The notes under the pieces: generated by a model | Told to the model about the DNA's origin: nothing | Database searches by the model: none | Seen by the model: the letters and a program-made list of their open reading frames with translations, nothing else | DNA from: Halobacillus dabanensis | GTDB taxonomy: Bacteria > Bacillota > Bacilli > Bacillales > Halobacillaceae | Assembly (NCBI RefSeq): GCF_900114165.1 | Contig: NZ_FOSB01000006.1 | Location: 62,001-126,000, forward strand | Length of the DNA stretch: 64,000 bases | Reading direction: 5' to 3' | Made by a program: the position numbers and the translations under genes | In this document: piece by piece, positions 6,842-14,865 of the stretch | Numbering within the stretch: position 1 is the stretch's first letter | Layout: each line of letters starts with the position of its first letter

Positions 6842-7432
6842 GTGAATTATCCCAATGGGAAGCGTGGCTCAAGCATGAATCTCGCTCCTAAAGGAAAAAA
6901 GAAACCGGATTTCAGTAACCGTGGAATGACTTTAGAAGAGGATATTAATGTAACAAATGAATACTATTTACAGGCTGGAATTGCAGTCGTTCATAAGAAA
7001 CCGACCCCTGTCCAAATAGTAAACGTCGACTACCCAAAAAGAAGTGCTGCTGTCATTAAAGAAGCTTATTTTAAACAAGCTTCAACGACAGACTTTAATG
7101 GAGTTTATCGTGGTAAGTATATTGATTTTGAGGCAAAAGAAACGAAAAATAAAACGTCTTTCCCATTGAGCAATGTACACCAACATCAGATTGATCATAT
7201 GAAAGAAGTGCACAAACATGGGGGGATAAGTTTTCTCATTATTAAATTCACTCCCCTTGATGAAGTGTTTTTACTTCCTTCCCCTCTACTCTTTCAATAT
7301 TGGGATGATCAAATGAACGGTGGGAGAAAATCTATACCTTATACTTATGTTGAAAAGGAAGGAATGCGAATCCCTTTGCACTACCAGGCAAGGGTCCATT
7401 ATATTACTGCCATTGATAAGCTTTATTTTTGA
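6842..7432 (+). CDS. recU: Holliday junction resolvase RecU
   Basis: 196-residue homodimeric nuclease that cleaves four-way junctions during recombination and chromosome segregation; it is the Gram-positive counterpart of RuvC. Long conserved blocks are evident: [39 protein letters not shown] and [17 protein letters not shown]. The D-x-n-E-A-K core (FEAKET) is the catalytic metal site of this PD-(D/E)xK-like fold. Translation starts at a GTG, seven bases after AGGAGGG. ponA follows after 16 bases, the classic recU-ponA operon linking recombination with wall synthesis. Confidence 0.96.
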   Translation: MNYPNGKRGSSMNLAPKGKKKPDFSNRGMTLEEDINVTNEYYLQAGIAVVHKKPTPVQIVNVDYPKRSAAVIKEAYFKQASTTDFNGVYRGKYIDFEAKETKNKTSFPLSNVHQHQIDHMKEVHKHGGISFLIIKFTPLDEVFLLPSPLLFQYWDDQMNGGRKSIPYTYVEKEGMRIPLHYQARVHYITAIDKLYF

Positions 7433-7448
7433 AATGGAGGAAAGATAA

Positions 7449-10130
7449 ATGGCAAATGATAGCCAGTCACGCACAGCAAGAAGGAAACAAATGAAAGCTT
7501 CAAAAAAAGGAAAAGGTACATCAAAGTTTAAAAAAGTCTTTATGACTCTGTTAACAATCGGTATCATTCTTATGCTGAGTGTAGGAGGATTGTTCGCCTA
7601 TTATGTAGCAGCTGCTCCGGACCTGGATGAATCGAAATTATCCGATCCTTTTTCATCGAAAGTTTATGATAAGAACGGTGATCTTGTTGCCGACCTAGCG
7701 GGTGACGAGAGACGGACTAAAATATCTTATAACGATATTCCCCCTATTCTGGAAGATGCAGTTTTGGCAACGGAAGATGTTCGCTTTTATGACCATATAG
7801 GTATTGATTTCCGTAGAATTGGTGGTGCGATTATCGCCAATATCACCGGCGGGTTCGGTGCAGAGGGTGCCAGCACAATTACCCAACAGGTGGTTAAAGA
7901 GTCATTCTTAACTACGGACAAAACGATTAAACGTAAAGTACAAGAACAATACTTGGCTATCAAATTGGATCAGGAATATTCCAAGGAAAAAATCTTAGAA
8001 ATGTATTTGAATAAAATTTATTATGGTGCCGGTTCTTATGGAGTAGCAGAAGCAGCGGAAACCTACTTCGGCAAGAAAGATTTGAATGAACTAACATTAC
8101 CCGAAGCTGCTTTGCTTGCAGGCTTACCCCAGAGGCCAAGCGGTTACATGCCTTATGAAAACCCTGATTTAGCTAAGAAACGGATGAATATCGTATTAAA
8201 CTTAATGGTACAACACGGCAAGATTACGGAAGAAGAAGCAGAAGAGGCACGTAACGTAGAAATAGAAGAAATGCTGGTGGAACGTCAACCGGAAAAAGAA
8301 ACCCCTTATCAAGCTTTCATTGATGAAGTGGAACGAGAAGTTAAAGAAAAAATGGACGGTGCGGATATATACAAAGATGGACTGAAAATTCATACCACTT
8401 TAGATCCAGCGGCCCAAGAATATGTAGAAAAACTCATGAGTGATGAAGGCGGCATTCCCTGGCCGGATGAAGAGCTTTGGGCAGGGGTAGCTGTCACCGA
8501 CACTCAGACAGGTGCAATCCGAGCTATCGGAGGTGGACGTAATTATCAAGAAGGAAACTTAAGCACCGCTTCACAAATAAACCGTCAACCTGGTTCGACC
8601 TTTAAGCCGATTACAGCCTATGGCCCTGCGATTGAATATAATAAAATGTCAACATATCATCAAATTAAAGATGAAAAAGTGGAATTTGATGTAGGCAATG
8701 GCTGGCAACCTAATAACTTTGACAACAAATTCCGCGGCTGGGTTTCTGCGAGATACGCGCTAAGTCGTTCGTTGAATATACCAGCAATTAAAACGATGGA
8801 AGAAGTAGGTGTCGATAAATCGGAAGAGTTTGCATCAGGATTAGGATTTAAGATACCTGAGAATGGGTTTCATCTTTCGGACGCTATTGGAGGAGGCATG
8901 GGGACCAATCCAAAAGAAATGGCTGCCGCCTATGCAGCTTTCGGTAATGAAGGAGTTTACAATGAACCGCATACAGTAACAAAAGTCGAAGTTCCTGGTG
9001 AAGGTACGGTAGACTTAACTCCTGAGCCTAACTCAGCGATGAACAATTACACTGCCTTCATGATATCCAACATGTTGAAAACCACTATGAGTGAAGGTAC
9101 AGGTACAGCGGCTAACGTACCGGGACTTCATGACGCAGGAAAAACAGGTACGACCAACCGTGGTGGCAATGCTGTTGACTCATGGTTCAATGGTTATACT
9201 ACCAAGTATTCGATTTCCATTTGGTCCGGATATGAGGAAGAAGATGGATTGTCCCAAGCAGCCAAAGACATTCCGAAACAAATATATAAACCATTAATGT
9301 CTCGTTTGTCAGAGGGAATTGATACCCCGGATTTCTCTAAGCCAGACTCTGTCACTTGGGTCGATGTTGAAAAAGGTTCACGACCTGCTCGACTTCCTAG
9401 TGAATATACACCTTCTGATCGAATAGTCACTGAGCTATTCCATGTAGACAATCAACCATCAAAAGTTTCAGAAGTGTATCAACAGCTTGATCCTGTCACT
9501 TCATTGAATGGAACATTCAATGAAGAATCTTCAAGCATCGCTCTGAACTGGAGCTATGGAGATTCTGAAGGCGTCACTTTCCGTATTGCTGCATCGATTG
9601 ATGGTGGCGAGATGAGAGAATTGACGACCACGAAAGAAACTAGCGTCGAAATCACAAATATTGATCCAGGTGCTAGCTACGAATTTGCTGTTGTAGCCAT
9701 GAGTGATGACGGGAATTCAGAAAATAGCGAACCCGCGACTGTCCAAGTTCAAACGCCTGGTTCTCTTGAGCCTGACCAACCAGATGAAACGGAAGATGAA
9801 GAGAACGAAGGAGACAATCCTTCTGAAGAAAATGATCAAGGAAACGACAACGAGAATGAAAATGGTCAAGACAACAATAATGGTAATGGGCAAGGAAATA
9901 ATGGTGAAGGAAATGGCAATGGTAATGGTAATGGGCAAGGAAATAATGGTGAAGGAAATGGCAATGGTAATGGCAATGAAAACGAAGGAAATGACGAAGG
10001 AAACAACGAAGGCGGAAACAACGGAGAAGGTGAAGGAGAAAATCCTTCTGATTCTGAGCAAGAGGATGGTTCTGGTGAAGAGCCTCCTTCCTCAGATGAA
10101 GACTCCGAAGACCAACAAGATGCTGCCTAA
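7449..10130 (+). CDS. ponA: Class A penicillin-binding protein 1 (glycosyltransferase/transpeptidase) with acidic tail
   Basis: 893-residue bifunctional peptidoglycan synthase. Order: basic cytoplasmic N-terminus, one TM helix (about 30-52), glycosyltransferase GT51 domain with Glu109 in EDVRFYDHIG and the GASTITQQ motif near 140-147, then the transpeptidase with Ser383 (STFK), SLN (441-443) and KTG (565-567). A fibronectin type III-like domain follows (about 690-770). The last 120 residues are low-complexity and rich in Asn, Gly, Glu and Asp, encoded partly by a 45-bp direct repeat. The pairing with recU is canonical and GpsB is its likely partner. In B. subtilis yppC lies between ponA and nth; it is absent here. 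Confidence 0.96.
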   Translation: MANDSQSRTARRKQMKASKKGKGTSKFKKVFMTLLTIGIILMLSVGGLFAYYVAAAPDLDESKLSDPFSSKVYDKNGDLVADLAGDERRTKISYNDIPPILEDAVLATEDVRFYDHIGIDFRRIGGAIIANITGGFGAEGASTITQQVVKESFLTTDKTIKRKVQEQYLAIKLDQEYSKEKILEMYLNKIYYGAGSYGVAEAAETYFGKKDLNELTLPEAALLAGLPQRPSGYMPYENPDLAKKRMNIVLNLMVQHGKITEEEAEEARNVEIEEMLVERQPEKETPYQAFIDEVEREVKEKMDGADIYKDGLKIHTTLDPAAQEYVEKLMSDEGGIPWPDEELWAGVAVTDTQTGAIRAIGGGRNYQEGNLSTASQINRQPGSTFKPITAYGPAIEYNKMSTYHQIKDEKVEFDVGNGWQPNNFDNKFRGWVSARYALSRSLNIPAIKTMEEVGVDKSEEFASGLGFKIPENGFHLSDAIGGGMGTNPKEMAAAYAAFGNEGVYNEPHTVTKVEVPGEGTVDLTPEPNSAMNNYTAFMISNMLKTTMSEGTGTAANVPGLHDAGKTGTTNRGGNAVDSWFNGYTTKYSISIWSGYEEEDGLSQAAKDIPKQIYKPLMSRLSEGIDTPDFSKPDSVTWVDVEKGSRPARLPSEYTPSDRIVTELFHVDNQPSKVSEVYQQLDPVTSLNGTFNEESSSIALNWSYGDSEGVTFRIAASIDGGEMRELTTTKETSVEITNIDPGASYEFAVVAMSDDGNSENSEPATVQVQTPGSLEPDQPDETEDEENEGDNPSEENDQGNDNENENGQDNNNGNGQGNNGEGNGNGNGNGQGNNGEGNGNGNGNENEGNDEGNNEGGNNGEGEGENPSDSEQEDGSGEEPPSSDEDSEDQQDAA
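9882..9971 (+). repeat. 45-bp direct repeat in the ponA tail
   Basis: Two consecutive near-identical 45-base units begin at 9882 and 9927 and encode Gly/Asn/Gln/Glu-rich segments. They are flanked by shorter GGTAATGG-type units. The array is in frame and could change length. Confidence 0.75.
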
Positions 10131-10132
10131 TT

Positions 10133-10165
10133 AAAAATGACCACCCTAACAGGTGGTCATTTTTT
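10133..10165. terminator. Bidirectional terminator between ponA and nth
   Basis: AAAAATGACCACC (10133-10145) pairs with GGTGGTCATTTTT (from 10152). T-rich on both strands, it can end ponA and the convergent nth transcript. Confidence 0.85.
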
Positions 10166-10815
10166 TATACATTTTTTCGCATCCTTTTTTGTCCTTCTCT
10201 ACACAAACTTAAAAGCGGACATTCTTCACAATTCGGACGTTGTGCTTTGCAGTGATATCTCCCGAAAAAAATCATCCTATGATGAGTGACACTCCATTCA
10301 TCCACTGGAACCTTCCGCATGAGTGTTTTTTCAACCTCTAGGACAGAATCTTTCCATCGGCATATGCCGAGGCGCTTGGATACACGCTCCACATGAGTAT
10401 CCACAGCTATCGCGGGTTCATCGAATGCAACCGAAGCAACGACATTTGCCGTTTTCCTCCCTACTCCTGCCAGACTTTCTAAATCCTTTTGAGTGGAAGG
10501 TACTTCCCCACCAAATTTCTCTACAAGCGTTTGGGAGAGTTTTTTTATATTTTTCGCTTTATTACGATACAATCCAATGCGTTTTATGTCTTCTTGTAAC
10601 TCTTCCAGGGGTACGGAGATGTAATCCTCAGGTGTTTTATACTTCTCAAAAAGTTGAGGTGTCACTTTGTTCACCAGTGCGTCTGTAGCTTGTGCGGACA
10701 ACACCACTGCGACAAGAAGTTCAAAAGGGTTCTGATGGGTAAGTTCACATTCAGCTTCAGGAAACATTTCTTCAAATATATCTAAACAGTATCGAATTTG
10801 TTTTTTGTTCAGCAT
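10165..10815 (-). CDS. nth: Endonuclease III (DNA glycosylase/AP lyase)
   Basis: 216-residue base-excision repair enzyme that removes oxidised pyrimidines and cuts abasic sites. The helix-hairpin-helix LAGVGRKTANVV contains the catalytic Lys121, and Asp139 lies in AVDTHVERV. A C-terminal [4Fe-4S] cluster is complete: Cys189-x6-Cys196-x2-Cys199-x5-Cys205. The start at 10815 follows AAAGGGG. It sits directly behind dnaD in the same direction, the usual dnaD-nth pair. Confidence 0.97.
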   Translation of the reverse strand: MLNKKQIRYCLDIFEEMFPEAECELTHQNPFELLVAVVLSAQATDALVNKVTPQLFEKYKTPEDYISVPLEELQEDIKRIGLYRNKAKNIKKLSQTLVEKFGGEVPSTQKDLESLAGVGRKTANVVASVAFDEPAIAVDTHVERVSKRLGICRWKDSVLEVEKTLMRKVPVDEWSVTHHRMIFFGRYHCKAQRPNCEECPLLSLCREGQKRMRKNV

Positions 10816-10823
10816 AGTCCCCT

Positions 10824-11519
10824 TTAGGAATCCTCCTCCAACCAGTTATAGTATAATGAAATATCCCGCTTTTTATTTTCTTGTTTCTGGACTCGGGGTG
10901 CTTGTTGGCCTTGCCTGAATTGTTTCCCCTGTTCACGGGCTTGTTCTACAGTACGGACGCCTTTACGTTTCCACTCCCGTAAAATACGATCGATGTATTT
11001 AAAGTTAAGTTTACTCATCAATACCGCTTCTCTGAGAGCTGCCTTGATCAATGCCGGGGACTGCTCTTCTTCATCCAGCCATATGTTAATTGTTTCAATC
11101 TCGAATGGGGATAAAGGACGCCCAAACTCCTGTTCAAACAATGGGAAGATATTTTCATCAAAACTTTTTTCATTATTAGGTTTTGATGAAAGGACCGTGA
11201 AAAGTTTTTCCCATAAAGGTTCTAACGAATAGCTTTCATTGAGTACACGATTTTCATTATGGTCCTGTTCAATGGTCATCAATCGTTTTTGTATCAAACT
11301 CCTCAGAACACGAGAACATTCCTGTGCTGAGATTGATAAATGATCAGCCAGTTCTTCAGGAGTCGGAAAGCCATTCCCCTCTGTACGGAAGCGATGGATT
11401 TGCAGAAGAACGACAAGTTCTGTTTCATTTATTTTCAGATTATTATAGTTCAGTAAAAGTTGTTTCGGAACGACCATTTGGTTATCCAGGATGTCTTGAA
11501 AACTTTGATATTTAGCCAA
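10824..11519 (-). CDS. dnaD: DNA replication initiation protein DnaD
   Basis: 231-residue component of the Gram-positive primosome (with DnaB and DnaI) that helps load the replicative helicase at oriC and at restart sites. An N-terminal winged-helix domain (about 1-110) is followed by the DnaD C-terminal domain with PLSPFEIETINIW and MSKLNFKYIDRILREWKRKGVRTVEQA. A TTG start at 11519 is inferred: GGAGGG lies six bases upstream and the resulting length equals B. subtilis DnaD. The reading frame continues to 11561, but that part overlaps the asnS terminator. It ends YYNWLEE like the B. subtilis protein. Confidence 0.94.
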   Translation of the reverse strand: MAKYQSFQDILDNQMVVPKQLLLNYNNLKINETELVVLLQIHRFRTEGNGFPTPEELADHLSISAQECSRVLRSLIQKRLMTIEQDHNENRVLNESYSLEPLWEKLFTVLSSKPNNEKSFDENIFPLFEQEFGRPLSPFEIETINIWLDEEEQSPALIKAALREAVLMSKLNFKYIDRILREWKRKGVRTVEQAREQGKQFRQGQQAPRVQKQENKKRDISLYYNWLEEDS

Positions 11520-11555
11520 ATTAATCCCTCCTTCATAAAAGATATCGACTGATAA

Positions 11556-11594
11556 AAACACCGATAGGCGCCCTTAGGCGAATTATCGGTGTTT
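11556..11594 (-). terminator. Terminator of asnS
   Basis: AAACACCGATA (11556-11566) pairs with TATCGGTGTTT (11584-11594). On the minus strand the stem is followed by a T run. It separates aspB-asnS from dnaD-nth. Confidence 0.75.
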
Positions 11595-11614
11595 CATCCT
11601 CAAATGATTAACAA

Positions 11615-12907
11615 TTAAGGGTAAAGACGATTCAATAAACGTGGGAAAGGAATTGTCTCACGAACATGCTCGACACCTGCAATCCAGGCAACGGTCCTTT
11701 CTAAACCTAAGCCGAATCCAGAATGCGGTACACTTCCATACTCTCTTAACTGCAGATACCACTTGTAAGCATCTCCAGTGAGTTCGTGTTCTTCATAACG
11801 TTGTCTCATTAGTTCAAGGTCATCGATTCGTTGAGAGCCGCCGATAATTTCTCCATATCCTTCAGGAGCGATCAAATCAGCGCAAAGGACAACTTCTGGA
11901 CGCTCAGGATCCGGCTTCATATAGAAGGCTTTAATATCAGCAGGATAGTTTGTTATGAAAACAGGCTTGTCGTAACTTTCAGCAATTGCTGTTTCATGTG
12001 GGGCACCGAAGTCTTCCCCCCATTCAATATCATCGAACCCTTTATCTTTCAATAGTTGAACCGCGTCATCATAACTGATTCGAGGGAATGGCGCTTGGAT
12101 TTTTTCTAACTTATCCGTGTCACGACCAAGAGCCTCAAGCTCAATCTTGCAATTTTTCAGTACAGATTGGACAACATGAGAAACATATTGTTCTTGAACT
12201 TCAAGACTATCATTATGATCCATAAATGCCATCTCCGGCTCGATCATCCAAAATTCAATTAAGTGGCGGCGTGTCTTAGATTTCTCCGCACGGAACGTCG
12301 GCCCGAAACTGAACACTCTTCCGAAAGCCATTGCTGCTGCTTCCATGTACAATTGTCCACTTTGAGATAGGTAGGCATCTTCATCGAAGTATTTCGTATG
12401 GAAGAGTTCAGTTGTACCTTCAGCCGAAGATCCTGTCAAAATCGGTGGGTCAATCTTGACGTACCCGTTGGTGTTGAAAAATTCATAAGTCGCACGTATG
12501 ATCTCGTTTCTAACTTTCATCACGGCATGCTGACGCTTCGAACGTAGCCAAAGGTGCCGGTGATCCATCAGAAACTCTGTCCCGTGCTCTTTCGGTGTAA
12601 TCGGATAATCAACTGCTTCATGAATGATTTCGAAATCATTGACTTGCATTTCAAAACCAAGTGGAGAACGAGTATCCTCTACAATCACTCCTGTTACGAA
12701 CAAGGACGATTCTTGCGTTAACGCTTTTGCTTCCTGAAATTTCTCTTCACCGATGTCTGCTTTCACTACAATTCCCTGCATAAATCCTGTGCCATCGCGC
12801 AGTTGAAGAAAAGCGATCTTCCCACTGGAACGTTTATTGCTGATCCAGGCCCCGATCGTCACTTCTTCTCCTACGTACTTAGCTACTTCTGAAATGGTTG
12901 TCTTCAC
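11615..12907 (-). CDS. asnS: Asparaginyl-tRNA synthetase
   Basis: 430-residue class IIb aminoacyl-tRNA synthetase. An N-terminal OB-fold anticodon-binding domain (about 1-110: [27 protein letters not shown]) is followed by the catalytic core with motif 2 ([23 protein letters not shown]) and motif 3 ([13 protein letters not shown]). The start is GTG with GGAGG seven bases upstream. It follows aspB after only 20 bases, so both come from one transcript that supplies aspartate and uses asparagine. There is no room for a T-box leader between them. Confidence 0.97.
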   Translation of the reverse strand: MKTTISEVAKYVGEEVTIGAWISNKRSSGKIAFLQLRDGTGFMQGIVVKADIGEEKFQEAKALTQESSLFVTGVIVEDTRSPLGFEMQVNDFEIIHEAVDYPITPKEHGTEFLMDHRHLWLRSKRQHAVMKVRNEIIRATYEFFNTNGYVKIDPPILTGSSAEGTTELFHTKYFDEDAYLSQSGQLYMEAAAMAFGRVFSFGPTFRAEKSKTRRHLIEFWMIEPEMAFMDHNDSLEVQEQYVSHVVQSVLKNCKIELEALGRDTDKLEKIQAPFPRISYDDAVQLLKDKGFDDIEWGEDFGAPHETAIAESYDKPVFITNYPADIKAFYMKPDPERPEVVLCADLIAPEGYGEIIGGSQRIDDLELMRQRYEEHELTGDAYKWYLQLREYGSVPHSGFGLGLERTVAWIAGVEHVRETIPFPRLLNRLYP

Positions 12908-12927
12908 AATATAACCTCCAACATTAC

Positions 12928-14112
12928 TTATGATTGATGATTGTTTACAAAACGTTTGATTCTTTCAGCCGCTTCTTCCAATTGGTCCAATGATGTTGCA
13001 TAGGATAATCGGACATTATCCGGACTACCAAAACCAGAACCTGGAACGAGTGCTACTTTTTCTTCATCCAACAGAGCTTTCACCCATGAATCTACATTTT
13101 CAAATCCTCCCGACTCTGCAGCTTTCTTCACATTCGGGAATAAATAAAACGCACCAGAGGGTTTTACACATTCCACTCCAGGGATTTCGATAAGAAGATT
13201 GTGTAGAACTTCTAAACGCTGTTTGAATGCGTCTTTCATTTCTGTCACTTTTTCGTCTGAGCCTGTGTAAGCAGCAAGTGCTGCGAATTGAGCGATTGAT
13301 GTCGGGTTGGAAGTTGAGTGGGAAGCCATATTTGACATTGCTTTGATTATTGTTTTGTTTCCTGCAGCAAAACCGATCCTCCATCCTGTCATCGAATGGG
13401 ATTTAGAAACTCCATTAATAATAACGGTCTGATGGTATAGCGCTTCAGAAATTTGAGCGATGGACACATGCTTTTCTTCCGTATAGACCAACTTTTCATA
13501 AATCTCATCAGATACAATAAGAACATCATGCTCAAGACATACTTCACCGATTGCTTTCAGTTCGGCTTCCGAATACATCATACCTGTCGGGTTGCTTGGT
13601 GAATTGATAATAACAGCTTTCGTTTTTGCTGTAATCGCTTGTTTCAACTGTTCTGGTGTGATTTTGAAATCATTGGACTCTTCCGCAGAAACAATCACTG
13701 GCTTCCCTTCCGCCAACTTAATTTGTTCCGGGTAGCTTACCCAATATGGTGCAGGGACGATTACTTCATCCCCTTCATTCAATAACACTTGGAATAAAGT
13801 GAATAATGCATGCTTAGCCCCTGTTGTCACGATTATTTGTTCATTCGTGTAGGTTAGACTCTGATCCCTTTTGAGTTTGGCGGTGATACTATTTTTCAAC
13901 TCTGGGACGCCGCCAGCTGGTGTATACTTTGTAAGACCTTCATCCATTGCTCTTTTAGCTGCATCCAGAATATAGTTTGGTGTATTAAAATCAGGTTCTC
14001 CTGCACCTAGCCCGATGACATCATGTCCCTCTGCTTTCAATGCTTTGGCCTTAGCTGTAATGGCTAGTGTAGTGGATGGGGTTAAAGATTGGACTCGATC
14101 TGCTAATTGCAT
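12928..14112 (-). CDS. aspB: Aspartate aminotransferase (class I, PLP-dependent)
   Basis: 394-residue PLP enzyme interconverting oxaloacetate/glutamate with aspartate/2-oxoglutarate. Class I features are present: [10 protein letters not shown] near the N-terminus, NSPSNPTG, the [10 protein letters not shown] segment, and the Schiff-base lysine in [13 protein letters not shown]. The ATG at 14112 has AAGGAGTG eight bases upstream; the frame extends 23 codons further with no site and no family similarity. Context (ypmA, ypmB, aspB, asnS) is identical to B. subtilis, which supports the aspB symbol. Confidence 0.94.
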   Translation of the reverse strand: MQLADRVQSLTPSTTLAITAKAKALKAEGHDVIGLGAGEPDFNTPNYILDAAKRAMDEGLTKYTPAGGVPELKNSITAKLKRDQSLTYTNEQIIVTTGAKHALFTLFQVLLNEGDEVIVPAPYWVSYPEQIKLAEGKPVIVSAEESNDFKITPEQLKQAITAKTKAVIINSPSNPTGMMYSEAELKAIGEVCLEHDVLIVSDEIYEKLVYTEEKHVSIAQISEALYHQTVIINGVSKSHSMTGWRIGFAAGNKTIIKAMSNMASHSTSNPTSIAQFAALAAYTGSDEKVTEMKDAFKQRLEVLHNLLIEIPGVECVKPSGAFYLFPNVKKAAESGGFENVDSWVKALLDEEKVALVPGSGFGSPDNVRLSYATSLDQLEEAAERIKRFVNNHQS

Positions 14113-14137
14113 GAAAATCTCACTCCTTATAATCATT

Positions 14138-14665
14138 TTAATCATTTTGTCTGAAAGCAAAACGTTGATCGAATGCTTCACCTTCTAAAGTAAAGTAATC
14201 TAAAACGTACCTATTCTGACTATCAATATATGTCAACTGATAGACAGGTTCATCCTCTTCGTACCCATACTGGATATCTTTGAATTCACATTCCGAGCAA
14301 GTATCCTTCCATTGGGAACGCATTTGGTCGGAAGGAAGAACTCTTTCGGCCGATATTTCATCCAATATAATATTTTCTTCTAAATCAATGAATACTATTA
14401 TCTCATCGCCACTACCGTTTGTCCCCTGGACGATTTGGGTCTCACCTTCTCCGTAATATGTAGTAACCGATTCGAATTTTGTTAGACCTGTCTGCTGTTT
14501 TGCAAAATCAATGGCTTCATCATGACCAGACGTCCGATCCTGATTGATATTGATGTACATCCATATACCAAAGGTTAAAACAAGAAGTAAAATAACACTA
14601 AGGATAAGAAGGCACCACTTCAACCAACTAGGTACGGTATATGGTGAAGACTGCTGTTTCCACAT
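14138..14665 (-). CDS. ypmB: YpmB, membrane-anchored PepSY-like protein (DUF5590)
   Basis: About 175 residues. A short cytoplasmic N-terminus and one strongly hydrophobic helix (WCLLILSVILLLVLTFGIWMYI) precede an extracellular PepSY/DUF5590-type domain that ends with QNRYVLDYFTLEGE. YpmB-type proteins have been linked to cell wall elongation; I treat the function as unproven. The start is uncertain: several ATG codons overlap the end of ypmA, and the one at 14665 is taken although the Shine-Dalgarno match is poor. The overlap with ypmA suggests translational coupling. Confidence 0.82.
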   Translation of the reverse strand: MWKQQSSPYTVPSWLKWCLLILSVILLLVLTFGIWMYININQDRTSGHDEAIDFAKQQTGLTKFESVTTYYGEGETQIVQGTNGSGDEIIVFIDLEENIILDEISAERVLPSDQMRSQWKDTCSECEFKDIQYGYEEDEPVYQLTYIDSQNRYVLDYFTLEGEAFDQRFAFRQND

Positions 14666-14798
14666 CGTCATCATCCAATGCCAATCCAAACATAAGGTTA
14701 TTTTCTTTCAATGTACGGTTCAATGTATCAACGATTTTATATAAGTCATCAGACTTTTGTATTCTAACCGTTGAGAGTGTTTCTATTTTATTTTCCAT
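14628..14798 (-). CDS. ypmA: YpmA family small protein (DUF4264)
   Basis: 56-residue protein beginning MENKIETLSTVRIQKSDDLY and containing MFGLALDDDDVETAVFTIYRT, as in the YpmA/DUF4264 family found beside ypmB in bacilli. The ATG at 14798 has GGAGGT eight bases upstream. The longer frame to 14882 runs into dinG and has no similarity. Function unknown. It overlaps the start of ypmB. Confidence 0.85.
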   Translation of the reverse strand: MENKIETLSTVRIQKSDDLYKIVDTLNRTLKENNLMFGLALDDDDVETAVFTIYRT

Positions 14799-14865
14799 TT
14801 TAAGACCTCCAATTGCGGCACTCCGCTTATTATTATAACAGGTACGTCCAGCCTTTTTTCTTTCC

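Noticed and set aside
9703-10134. Frames of 143 and 114 codons overlapping the ponA tail
   Set aside because: They are products of the repetitive GGTAATGG sequence in other frames, with Met/Lys- or Ile/Val-only composition.
12908-12927. T-box leader in front of asnS
   Set aside because: Only 20 bases separate aspB and asnS and they contain just the ribosome-binding site.
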